Part shown: positions 36,871 to 48,200 of the stretch, piece by piece
How the letters are laid out: the number at the start of each line of letters is the position of its first letter
Position numbering within the stretch: position 1 is the first letter of the stretch
Source of the DNA: Cystobasidium ongulense
Taxonomy: Eukaryota > Basidiomycota > Cystobasidiomycetes > Cystobasidiales > Cystobasidiaceae
DNA: 64,000 bases
Assembly (NCBI GenBank): GCA_022835595.1
Contig: BQUP01000008.1
Coordinates: 868,001-932,000, forward strand
Direction of reading: 5' to 3'
Notes under the pieces: model-generated
Databases searched by the model: none
What the model was told of the DNA's origin: nothing
Seen by the model: only the letters and a program-made list of their open reading frames with translations
Position numbers and translations under genes: made by a program

Positions 36871-37945
36871 TGTGATGTGAGTTGTGAGTTGTAGAGTGTT
36901 GTGCTGGTAAGGGTGTGTGTCGAAGAGAGAGCAGCGAGTGGATGAGGTGTTGTTGTTTATATGAGGAATGAGACAAGACGCGGGAAGAGGAAACGAGCAA
37001 GAGCGAGTGCGAGGGCATCCATGAACAACAAAGACGACGAAGCGAGTCAGCTGGGTGAACAACAACAGAGGGATGGGATGGGAGAGATGGAGATGACGAG
37101 TGATGATGGTGGATGGCAAACGCCCCAGTCCAGCTCGACTGCCCACACGGCACTGCGCTGGCTGCTGCCCGCCCATCCCAAGATGGACGTGGAGATGCAG
37201 CGAATGAGCAGCGAGCATGGGCTGCGCGGGAGCAGCGAGTGTGCAGCTCGACGGTGCTGCTGCTCGCTCGTGCTACTCGCCGTTCACTTGGGTGGTCGAG
37301 GGTGTTGCATGATGCACGTGTCTCTCTCTCTCTGTCTGTCAACTCACAGTGTACCGTTATGCTGGGCTGGCTGGTCGCTGGCTGGCTTTGGTGCGAGAGG
37401 GAAGAGGGAACTGCCCAAGCGGCTCGAAAGGCGCCCGCCGGCACTCGATGGAATGCAATATCGTCCAGGAATCCTTGTTCTCACCTAAAGTAGTGAGGAG
37501 CGCGAGTGTACAGGATGTCGCAGAAGCGTAAGGAAGTCGTAATCACAAGCTCGGATTATATATCCAGAGAGATACGACGTCTCTCGCAGAAAGCTGGACC
37601 ACCCCTCCTCAATGCAATCAAGGAACACTGTCATGGCCGGGTGTACCTGGTGGCCACTGCAACGACACGACTGAGGTCATCCAGGAATTGCACCTACTCG
37701 TAGTTGGCTATGATACACTGACGAGCTTGTACGGCATTCCATGCCATTCTCAGTTGCATAAATTGTCTAGATGATGTATCATTCTCAATCCAGTTGTCAG
37801 TCCAAGCACGAGAATGGCAATGACCGATTGAACGACAACAACTTGCGCCGACGGACGCCCATCACCGCTTCATTCCGTTGCAACCCACACACTCGATATT
37901 CAAAGTAAATCCACGGCATAAACACACGCAATACTATACTCAACC
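36871..37945. promoter_or_regulatory. Divergent promoter region, Nhp6 and Kes1
   Basis: 1.1 kb between divergent starts. Contains a (CT)n run at about 37321-37334 and several overlapping frames in GC-rich sequence with no motif. A 60-codon plus-strand frame starting at 37515 (MSQKRKEVVITSSDY) is not recognised. Probably promoters and 5' UTRs of both genes. Confidence 0.4.
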
Positions 37946-40301
37946 ATGGCTGAAACAGACGTCGTACCCGCTTCTCAGGTGAGTCGAGCAGAGTGGCTGG
38001 GTTGGGCATGGCGTCGTGGCTGCTAGATTGCACAGGCAAGGCAGGCAGGAAGGACAAAACAGAACAGGACCATCAGCCAGGTCAAAGCCTCAAGAGCACA
38101 ATATGCTGATGCATGACACTCTATCTCTGCTTCTCACCGCCATCATACCCGTCCTTATCAATCGACGCACTCACCAACGCGCTCTCTCACTTTGGCATGG
38201 GATCGATGAACGCATGGCTATGCACGTCAATTGATTCAATACCACTACGCCCTACTACTCGCGAATGGGACCGAATGACTCAAATCTGGTACTTTCGTCA
38301 TCTGCTATATACCATGGATTGCCCTTGTCCGCCTTCACCTTCATCTTCAACTGCCGGCTCATGCCACCAAATGCGCTCATCATCAACACACATTGTCACA
38401 TGCCCGTACTGCTACCCTGCAACTCTGAACCAACTGCACCACGCGCACAACATGACATTATATATATGTGCTGGAAACGAACGATATACAGAAGGGCTCA
38501 TGGACCTCGTTCCTCAAGTCGTAGGTCGATCCCTCTCATTCGCTCGTTTCCGAACTTGGCGAAAGAGTGCTACGTTCGGAGAAGGCAAGCCTAGTATTAT
38601 TATGCTGATCTATCGTCTTGTCGTCGTTTCCTTTATTGTCTGGTTATGTCCGGCGTCGGAACATGTACAGCTTGGCTTCTATGACCGGCGATCTATCCTC
38701 TATGACCGCTCCTTCATTCATCCTCTCACCCGTCTCTTTAGTCGAATTCAGTGCTTGTAAGTTGTCTCTCCCACACCCGCACATCCATTCGCCGCTCTGA
38801 AAATGAGATATTGAACTTCTTTATCTTCTAAAATTTACAGACTGGGGAGAACCATGCGACGAATTAGCTGCTATATCATCGGGTGATACACCTGAAGAAC
38901 GAATGTTGCGTACTTTGAAATGGTTTATTATGACTCTCAAGGTAGGTTGTTGCTTCATCGATGGACAGCCGGCAGGGGTTCTGCAAGGCGCCCCAGATTC
39001 CCTTGCTGGAGTGTTGGGCAGCCCGCGCATCGAAACTGGGCAGCTCGACTAGATGAAACGAATACTGATGCTTGGTTTCACGCCCTGATCCGCACTCTTA
39101 CTGTCACTCTCGACCTTTGCGCAATAATGTCAAACGTGTCCCGTTACGCTCTTTCCTCCATGGTATTGTCTACCAAAACTCGACACCTTTCGACTTAAAA
39201 TACCACAGGGCTCATACACTCGCCGAGAAACAACCACAGGAAGTGAAAAGAAGCCCTTAAACCCAATTCTAGGAGAATTATTCTTTGGACATTTTGATTC
39301 ACCTACGAGTGGACGATTAGATTTAGTAGCAGAACAAGTATCCCATCATCCACCAGTTACAGCATTCAGATTAAACAACAAGGAAAAGAAAGTTGAATTA
39401 AATGGACATTTTGCTCAAAAAACTTCATTTAGTGGTAAATCTATTATGGTTAAACAAGTTGGTCATGCTATTATCAATGTTATCACTCCTCAAGGTCAAG
39501 AAGAAAGTTATTTGATTACTCTACCTAAATTGAGAATTGATGGTTTATTCTTTGGAAGTCCTTAGTGAGTTCATTTTATCTATTGACAGTGAGATAGAGG
39601 TCTTCTTAGCGATTTGGTTGCTGAGTGCTTTCCTTCCTTTCCTAGCATCGAGCTCATCGAAGGCTCATCCATCCAGTCCTCGTCTGGATACCATGCTGCC
39701 ATCACCTACAAGGGCAAAGGCTACATTAGCGGAGCGCCTCATCGTTTCACAGCCAATATCTCTCCTCACCCAGTGGGCAACCCAACACTAGTGATAGAAG
39801 GAAGTTGGATAGGACAATCTCGATTTGTCAAGACTGAACACAAGACCTACACTGTTAATTCATTATTCGCAGATGCAAGTGGAAGTAATGAAGATGATGC
39901 AACATCGAAGAAAGGTATTCAAGTATTACCAATTGAAGAACAAGGTGAAATGGAAAGTAGAAGAGTTTGGAAAGATGTTGCAGATGGTATTAGAAAAGGT
40001 GATTTTGAAACTGCTGGTATTGCAAAATCAAAACTGGAAAATGAACAACGTTCAAAGAGAAAGGTTGAGAAAGAAGGTGGTAATGCTCATCAATTACACA
40101 AATTTCAACCTGTTCAGAGTGATGAGGCGTGTAAGTTTGCTTTTCTATTCTCCCCGTTGAGTCCTCATCGTTCGTTGATAATCCCGTTGCTGATTTACGT
40201 GTTCTTCCCCTCTTCTCCCTCTAGATCACAAATTGGCACAAATGTTCGGATTCCAACCATCAACTGAAGATGGTTACCTCTATGTTGGTTCGCCCCAGTA
40301 G
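37946..40301 (+). CDS. KES1: Oxysterol-binding protein homologue Kes1/Osh4
   Basis: A cytosolic lipid exchanger moving sterol against phosphatidylinositol 4-phosphate between ER and Golgi. Exons: 37946-37978 (MAETDVVPASQ), 38492-38520 (29 nt), 38671-38756, 38841-38941, 39209-39564, 39646-40130 and 40225-40301. Joined, they read KGSWTSFLKSLASMTGDLSS, the Osh4 lid region, then LSPVSLVEFSAYWGEPCDEL, KPLNPILGELFFGHF and the family signature LVAEQVSHHPPVTAF with the two PI4P-binding His. The end is HKLAQMFGFQPSTEDGYLYVGSPQ. There is no PH domain or ankyrin part, as usual for the short Kes1 type. The first intron is 513 nt. Codons in exons 5-6 are notably T/A-ending compared with neighbours. Confidence 0.94.
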
Positions 40302-40855
40302 ACGGTTGCTGACGCTAGGCGTTCAACAAAGCAAGGGAGAAGGACAGTACGCCGGACCATAACGTGTTGATGTCTTCTCATTATACCCTCCACGACGCAG
40401 TCTGAAGAAGTATAGAGAACAGGCAACATCTTATAGATCTATCTTTTCTATCCATTTGATTAGCGTCTTTCCCTCCCTACCATGCACCCCCTCAATCTTG
40501 CCTATAACCCACATATCCACCTTTCTTCCCAAGACTTGACTGTTCTTTAGAACTGTATCTAGTTTGTAGCAATGTACTCTCAAATCTATCTTTAATCTAC
40601 TTGATTGAACATTGCATACTTGGATGTGCTGTCCTTTTTGCGAGCGATTCTCGACTTCGGATGTCGTTCGCTTCCCGCGTGCCCGTCATCATCGGCTGCC
40701 TTTCTTTGCCACTGCTTTGCTCTTCTGCACTCACTGCAAATCATCAGTCGAGCTTGATAATCCATCCTCCAGCATAAAGAACGGCCTGCTCTCGATATAC
40801 TGCTCAAGCTTTCTGCGGACACGAGCATACTCAAGACCATCAATACTATTCGAAA
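40302..40855. other. Intergenic, no gene seen
   Basis: 554 bp between the Kes1 stop and the glycosylase start, both plus strand. The glycosylase frame is open upstream of its chosen ATG (to 40612), so an earlier exon is possible, but the residues there show no homology. Pyrimidine-rich sequence precedes the ATG. Confidence 0.4.
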
Positions 40856-42410
40856 TGGCGCGTAAACGCGCTCTTTCGAACGCAGCTGTAAAAGCTGAGC
40901 CTACTACAGAGGCGACCAAGACGCCTGCGAAAAGCTCTAATGTGAACGGATCCACTACACCGCTCAAGAGTGCTCGTAGTACTCGAGGATCAGCGAAAGT
41001 GAAAGCTGAGTCTCCCGATGCTATTGCGAGCAAGCCGATCGTCAAGAAAGAGCAGGACGATGAAGATGAAAGCAGCTTGAAGGAGCAGGGTATCAATACT
41101 CCAGCGCGTAGAAACACTCCCAAACGTACTACAAGAAGTAACAAGAAAGCAAAATTGGAGCTTAATACTGATGATGAAGAAGAAGATAGCAAAGACACGA
41201 TCCCAAACACACCTAAATCGTTAGCGGCCAATACACCATCTAAATCAACCTTATCAAAGAAATTAAAACAATTAGAACAATATCTTCAAACTCCTTTTCC
41301 TGATCATCCATATCCAACGCCTGAACAATGCCAAAACGTTCAAGATTCACTTGCGAAAGTTCATGGATTACCGAAACGACCGAATCAATTGTTAGATATC
41401 GAAGGTGGTGCTGCGGGTTGTGGTGCTGTTCCAGATGTATTGGATGCACTGGTTAGAACTATACTTAGTCAGAACACTACGAGTGCGAGTGAGTGCATTT
41501 CCCAACACGATTTGACTTGCTCGCGGTCTATGTTTAACATATAATGCCAGATTCAACACGAGCAAAGAATTCAATGGATGCAAAATACGGTCGTGCAAAT
41601 TATGCAGCAGTATATAAAGCTCCTGTGGAAGATTTAGCAGAGACGATAGCTTGTGGAGGATTAGCTAATGTAAAAGCCAAAGTTATCAAAAAGGTCTTAG
41701 CGCAATTAGTAGTTAAACAGATGGAAGCCGATCCTTTGCTGAAGGAAGAGAATATCAAAACAATATCGTTGGATTACCTTCATTCTATGAGCGATTTGGA
41801 TGCTATGAAGGAACTTGTTAGCTTTGATGGTGTAGGACCAAAAACTGCTAGCTGTGTCTTGCTTTTCTCTTTGTGAGTATGGTTCGTTCAGCTCGTCGTT
41901 GAGCTATGGTTCCGGAGTAGCACCTTTAACGCAACTTTTCACTCCCTTCTTCTTACATTTTGATTCTATAGAGGAAGAAACTCTTTCGCGGTAGATACCC
42001 ATGTCTTCAGAATCACCAAAGCTCTAGGCTGGACTCCAGGTAAGGCGAACCGAGAGACAGCTTTCCAGCATTTGGACGTGCGGATACCGGACGAGAACAA
42101 ATACCCAGTAAGTGCGCATTCTCTGCTAGCTCACCTGTGATCGCATATTGAAAACCATGTCCTTCACCGCGCTTAGCTGCACACTCTGCTCGTCAAGCAT
42201 GGCAGATCCTGTCGTAATTGCTCAGCCAATGGCAATATAACCGATCCAGAAGTTGACTCTAAACAATGTCCTATCAAGGAATATCTAAAAGAAGCGCGAT
42301 CTCTAGCTGGGACGAGAAGTAAAGGCAAAAAGGAGGAAGATGAGGAAGACCTGGCTGGAATGCTGCCTAAAGATATTAAAGACGAGGAAGCTGTAAAGGA
42401 CGCGAAATGA
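40856..42410 (+). CDS. HhH-GPD family DNA glycosylase (endonuclease III-like)
   Basis: A base-excision repair glycosylase. The N-terminal ~130 residues are disordered and basic/acidic (nuclear type, with KRTTRSNKKAK). The catalytic domain has DVLDALVRTILSQNTTSA, the helix-hairpin-helix LVSFDGVGPKTASCVLLF with the endonuclease III-type Lys, and the catalytic Asp in FAVDTHVFRITKALGW. Four exons fit, split near 41490, 41874 and 42109. The C-terminus has GRSCRNCSANG and a third Cys (KQCPIKEYL), but not the C-x6-C-x2-C-x5-C iron-sulphur loop of classical Nth. Substrate is unknown; oxidised pyrimidines are usual for the family. Lys and Asp both present suggest glycosylase plus lyase activity. Confidence 0.88.
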
Positions 42411-42609
42411 TCAAGGAGATCGGCTCTCTGCACACCATCATCATCAATACTGTAGCTATACCCATCAGTCCTCATCGTCTTGCTAGCATGGCAGCCTTTC
42501 CTGTTCAGCCAAACGAAATTCAAAAATGCATCATAATTTCACTGCATTGCGTGAATTTTACACTCCTGTTTCGATTTCAGCTCTACTTTACTTTGAAGCG
42601 TTCTTGCAT

Positions 42610-44189
42610 CTACTGCTGCGCTTGTATACTTCTAGCCTTTCGTGCTTTCAACTTTTCCGATTCTTCTTCACCTTGATTTAGCCAGATTGCAGCGAAGATC
42701 AACCATGCTATGACTATGCTTCCCACTGTAGCGTAGTATGGCATAGCTCCTGTGATGAATCGCTCGTATTCGTCATGTCTCTGAGGGGTGATTGACATTT
42801 GAGTGCGTTCCTCGATCCATGACATCCCTTGTCGCTTGTGGTCTACCAGGAAGGTGAAAACTCCGTGACGATCTGGTAATTTGAACGATGCAGTGTATGT
42901 TCTATTCGTAGCTGAGCGATGCTCGAAGGTAGTGGATGGGTGGAGCGAAATACGCAAGTGTGGGTCCAGCATTGTTACTTCGAGTTGAAGATCGGTAATA
43001 GTGTGAGGAGCGATCCATCCATTCCTATCGCCATCATATTCCGATAGTACAATCTCGTATGTGACATCTTCTCCCACTCTGTATTGTTCTTTCTGCTTTT
43101 TAAGCGGATCGTGTGAGTTATAATGTCGGCTTCCAAGAACCTGGACGACGTTCTTCTCTCCAAATAACCATTTCGTCATGTCTTCTACAAATGCAGCATT
43201 GGCAGTTTCTGAGGTCCAGAACTTGTCGCTGAAGAGATCAACACTTCCACTCCATACAGCACGGCTGTTGACTCTGCTTTGGAAGCCCGACACTAGCTTA
43301 GCTTGCTCTCCTGCAACAAAAGGGCCACCCTCTACTGGAGCCTTCTCTGAACCCTCCTTCTTTTCGATAGGAAAGGCAGTTACAGGAGCTCGGAGCAGAG
43401 GGACTATGAGAGGTAAAGCGGTTGATGTGTGTACAGGGCCCGAGTAGCGGATGGGGTGGTTGATGCGCTTTGTGGCTGGAGTAAAGATTGTGGATATGCC
43501 ATTGTAGACGGGTGATGAGATGAAGGTATAGTTTACTGGCACATCAATGGCAACACTCCCATCTGAGGCAGTAAGTGGAGCCAGATGGAATGGATCATAG
43601 ACCATAGTATCGCGTTCGTCGAAATCCAGACTGAACTCTCGCGCGAAATCTCGCCATGCTTCGGAAAGATCAGAGGATAGAGCAAAGAGGATATTCCCAG
43701 GCTTGACTTCTTCAGCTACGCTTGTGAGGAAAGTAAAGAGGGCTTGCGGTGAGAGGTCGGCTGGCATGGCTGTTGGTGTGCGTCAGTACAAGGGGCTTCT
43801 GGCTGCAAGTCAAAGACAAGGACCCACTCTTGACTGAAGGCGCGAAGACAATCAGGCCATCGAACTGCTTGTCTTCGAACTTGGTCAATGCTTCCGAAGC
43901 TTTTGGAGCCGTGTTCCTCGCGTCCCGAAAGGTAAGGTCAAATCCACGACCTGATGAAGGCAAAGCATGCAATGGACGTCAGCTGGCGCGGTCAGATACA
44001 GACAAGGATGGCGCATCCTGCACCTTCTAAGCTTGACCAGAACTGTGAGTAGTCGTCCTTGACGATGGTCTTGCCATCGACCACGACCAGCAGCTTGGAC
44101 GTGTCTGATGATGGCCTTGCGCAGGCGGTAGGCAGCACCGAGCCGGCCAGCAGGCTCAGGGCGCAGACGCATATCCCGCTGAGGCGCAT
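42610..44189 (-). CDS. WBP1: Oligosaccharyltransferase 48 kDa subunit Wbp1/OST48
   Basis: An ER membrane subunit of the complex that transfers the Glc3Man9GlcNAc2 glycan to Asn of nascent proteins. There is a signal peptide (MRLSGICVCALSLLAGSVLPTACA), then KLLVVVDGKTIVKDDYSQFW, RGFDLTFRDARN, FDGLIVFAPSVK, and a lumenal body with VPVNYTFISSPVYNG, YRVGEDVTYEIVLSEYD and HGVFTFLVDHKRQGMSW. A single C-terminal membrane segment follows (GAMPYYATVGSIVIAWLIFAAIW), ending in a short Lys-rich cytosolic tail with ER retrieval character. Three exons fit, with introns near 43950-44023 and 43769-43830. Length and topology match the family. Its start lies 169 bp from the divergent MRPS19 start. Confidence 0.95.
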
Positions 44190-44358
44190 CTTGGACGGCG
44201 AGAGAGTGCGTGACTGAGTACTGGCGCGGGTGTGCTGTGAGAAGAGAGAGCGTCTGTTCATCATGCTGGCATCATGCATGCTGCTGCGAAAAGGCAATCG
44301 ACAAGGACAACGACCTGCTTTCCTCCCATCAAACACACTACCCACCAACAAGCTCAGT

Positions 44359-44872
44359 ATGCTCGCTTCAGCTATCCGCTGCAAGGGTCGGTCCGCCTGG
44401 AAGGGTGAGTGGTTGCAGTCGTTCCAGCGTGAGATGGGAAGCACGCCTCTGACCGCCTGTTCGCAACATCCAACAGGGCCATTTTTCGTCTCGTTCCCCC
44501 AGCTAGCAGCCGCTGAAAAGGCAGGACTTCCTCGTCCCGGAACAGGTGGAACCCCTCCCATATCCACAACCTCTAGAGCGACGACAGTCCTGCCGAATTT
44601 CGTCGGGTGAGAGCTGGATGCACACCTGCCAGCTTTTCGAGACCGTTGGATCGCTGACTTCCCAAATCGCACCCGGACAGACTGAGGATGCTAGTGCATA
44701 ATGGCAAGTCCTACCTGCCTGTGAACATCACACCTGAAATGGTCGGACACAAGCTCGGAGAGTTTGCTCCTACGCGGAAACCGTTCAGCTACAGGTGGGT
44801 TCAAGCAATTCTTAAAGGCCAAAAGATACAGACAGCTTACTATGCACTTACAGACAAACGAAGAACAAGTAA
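44359..44872 (+). CDS. RSM19: Mitochondrial small ribosomal subunit protein uS19m
   Basis: The mitochondrial homologue of bacterial ribosomal protein S19, near the head of the small subunit. Four exons join to [59 protein letters not shown] and FSYRQTKNK with the stop at 44870-44872. The RS-W-KGPF, V-NGK and [10 protein letters not shown] motifs are diagnostic. The last exon is 19 nt and restores the conserved Lys-rich end. A Gly/Pro/Thr-rich insert (about 25 residues) after the first motif is common in fungal mitochondrial S19. Short, about 103 residues, as expected. Confidence 0.93.
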
Positions 44873-45285
44873 ACTCGACCTTCTTCTCTTTCTCAATCTT
44901 TGTGTTGTTGTTTCACTAGCTTCGTACACCCGCAATTTACGTACTATCGCTGCTTTCATCAGAATACCTACACGCAGCAGCACTATTGCTCTCATCGAGC
45001 ATAGGCCATCCCATCTCTAGACCTACAGCAACGGGCTCTTATCATCATGCAAGTCATCAAAACCTTCCAGCCATTTCCATTGCACAAGACAGCTCTTTAT
45101 CTTCGGCGTTCAGTGCATGTTAATCGCCAAGACCGAATTAGGGAGCCGCTGACCCGGGTTACTTCCCACAATTTATGATGATTAAATTGCTGCACTGCAA
45201 GAGGCTGACTTCTACTTAACTGTATAGACGTCGCTCTTACGTCAATTGTACTGAAATACTAATCCGCACACTCTACTGTCGTTAA
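44873..45285. other. Convergent 3' region, no gene seen
   Basis: 413 bp between the convergent stops of the S19 gene and the trehalose complex gene. Presumed 3' UTRs. No motif seen. Confidence 0.4.
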
Positions 45286-48200
45286 TCATTCCTCTACACT
45301 ACTTGCAAATGCTGCAAGAACGCCCTGCACATCGGCACGGTCTGCGATACGCCATCTTGTGCCTCTGCGCTTTTCTCCAACGCTAATTGTGACTATCTTG
45401 TCTAATGCCATCTCTTCCAGCCAGCTGCACAGGCGTTGATCCTCTGTCAGGCTGAAGTAGGCCGGGCTGTTAGCGTAAACCTCGGAAGTAAACAGTGGGG
45501 AACCCACTCACGTCAAAACATAATCGTACTGCTCTAATAATTGATGGCTTGCAAAAGACTTGTCGACATCAGACCTGAATCGTTCTTCAGCGTTGGCTGC
45601 GTTATGTTCGCGTGACGCTTCACGATCGTCGCCTTGCCCATTTGCACCTTTTGCAGGTGGTTCTAGCGAATTCTCGCGTTCATTAGAAGGGCGCTCTCCA
45701 AGATCTTCACCCGGAGATTCATCAGATTGAAGAATATGGGCTACAGCAATTGCTCGACCTGCTTTCCTAGGTAGTATCAAGAAAGACGTAGCACCGGGAT
45801 ACAATTGGATTCCGAAGCGCTCTCCGAGTGAATCCTAGCACGAGGGAGTAGGATCAGCTATTGTCCGCAGTCATCTTGTCGTGAGAGAGGTGAGACTTAC
45901 CATGATATGGTTCTGGACTTCTGCAGCTTGGCGACGCGCCCAGTGATATGCTTCATTCCCATGACCATCTTGGTATACAGGAACTTCTGCCGAGTTCTCG
46001 CTATGTGCGTCTTCATCTTCCTTGCTTGTTATGGAGTTCCTCCGGCTATCCTCTCCGGATCCCTCTACTGTGTTTGCATAGCGCCAAACAATAGAAATAC
46101 CTCTATCGTCTATCACGCTGCCTGGTGTACGTTCTGTATAATACCTAAGGATCTCAAGGACAGGTTGTCGCCATGACTCGTGGGCTCCGTGAACAAGTTT
46201 GTGCCAGACTCTTCCATTGAGCGGTTCGCTCGCCTGTCGTTCGGGCACGCTTACAAAACAACCATTTTCGGCACTGTAATGCAATGTTAGCATCATGAAA
46301 AGATGCAAAGAGCTTATTGAAAGAGCTTAGCAGGACTTACATCCAGCCTAGGTTGGGATACTGCTTGGCAAGATCGTCCAATTCGGTGGGAGGTGCACCG
46401 CTCATGACGTATACAGTATTGCGAGGATCTGCTGCAAGTCGTATCAAGTGCGTATCTAGGCCTTCCAAAGAATGCGCCATGAGAGCGTGACCGTGTCCCG
46501 TGAGCCGACGTGCTAAGCGACCGCTGGTGTGAACGAGTGTCCCTTCCAAGTCCAACAAAATGAGCCGTTTCGAGGAGCTCTTGTATACTGACAGAGCTTC
46601 ATCAACGTCGAGTTCAGGAGAGAGATCGGTTGAACCAGGAAGACGGGGTGAAGCTTGAGGTCGCGAGAGTACGTCGATCGCTCCCTTCTGAAGTGACTCT
46701 AGGAAGGAAGTGCACCAATGTTGCGCTGTTTGTGCCCAGACATGCCTTTCAAGATCTTGCCATCGCGATATACGTTCTGTTTCGGGCATTGTGAGAGCTT
46801 CGTTAATGGCACGAGCAAAAGCAATCTTGTCGTAAGGGTTAATAGCAATGCTTCGATACTATCATCGGGTCATATAATTAGCCTGATCTCGCGAAGTACC
46901 TAGCCGTGTTAAGCCACTTACAAATCCAGCCTTGCTATACGAGCCAGTGAATTCTGAAAGAATGAGAGGAGCCCACTTGTTCTCTTGGCAAATGACGAAC
47001 TCGTGCGAGGTGAGCTGCATCAAAGTGATTCAGCGAAAAGGAACATAGCTCGGACGTCTTGAAGTTGGATAGCTTACGTTCATGCCTTCTCTCAAACTTG
47101 CATTAATGAAGCAGTCTGCTACTTGCAAGAGAGCCAGATACTGAGAAAAGCTGACATCCTGGTGCAGAAAGACGACGGGTTGACTGAAAGAAGCGGAGTT
47201 CTATTAGTAAGTTGCCCGGCATATCAGGAAAATTACTGAGTTGCGTACTATGTGAAAGTTGAGAAGCGAGCGTTGATTCGAGAGACGACGTCCATCACCT
47301 CTCCCTGTTTTTCGTTCTCCTCACTGGTGGCCATTGCGACCTGAATGAGGACAACTTTGCCTTGCCATTCTGGGAACTTTTCAAGGAAGCATTCATACGC
47401 CTGCAGCTTTTTCCTCACTCCCTTAATCTCGTCCAGCTTATCACGTGCAATAAGTACTTTGAAGCCGGCATATCTATCCTTGAGCGTATCAAGCCATTGT
47501 GCGACTTCTGCTTCTCTCTTTCTCTGATTTAAAGCTTTGACATCGATACCGATTGAAAAGACACCAACTCGCGAAAAACCGTTGGCCAGCTGGATACCTT
47601 TAGGTGTGGCTTCGACTGATAATAGTCGTTGACAAGTTTGTCGGAAATGTCTTGCCAGATTGTACGTCTGGAATCCTACTAGGTCGGCACCTAGCATCCC
47701 GTCAAGGAGTTCCTGTCGGACCGGGAGGCAACGGAAGATTTCGCTTGAAGGGAAATTAATGTGTAGGAAGAAGCCGATATTAGCATGTGGAAGTTTGGCG
47801 CGAATCATCCTGGGTACTAGAAGTAGATGATAGTCATTGACCCAGACTAGGTGAAAGAAAAAGGGTAAAACGGTCAGCCTAATCGAGACGCGGTTTCTTT
47901 TGAGTGTTCTTCGAAACTTACTCATATCACCAGGCTTATACACAGCAACAATGCGATCAGCAAAGGCCTGGTTCATGGCTTTGTAATCTAACCAAGAAGG
48001 TGATTCATACGCTTTGGATTTATGAGCATCTAGAACTTGATAGTGGAATGTAGGCCAGAGGATCTGCTTGCAGAACATGTCATAAGCAGGTTCGAGTACA
48101 TCGTCCTCGACCCAGACGACTGCGGAATGTTTGTCCTGCAGATAGCGCTTTTCGATGGAGTCTCGCAAGGGTGCATCCATATCTGCTATACTACATCCTG

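Noticed and set aside
36961-37493. Long plus-strand frames (up to 175 codons) upstream of the HMG-box gene
   Set aside because: They overlap each other in different frames in GC-rich repeats and look like chance in a promoter region.
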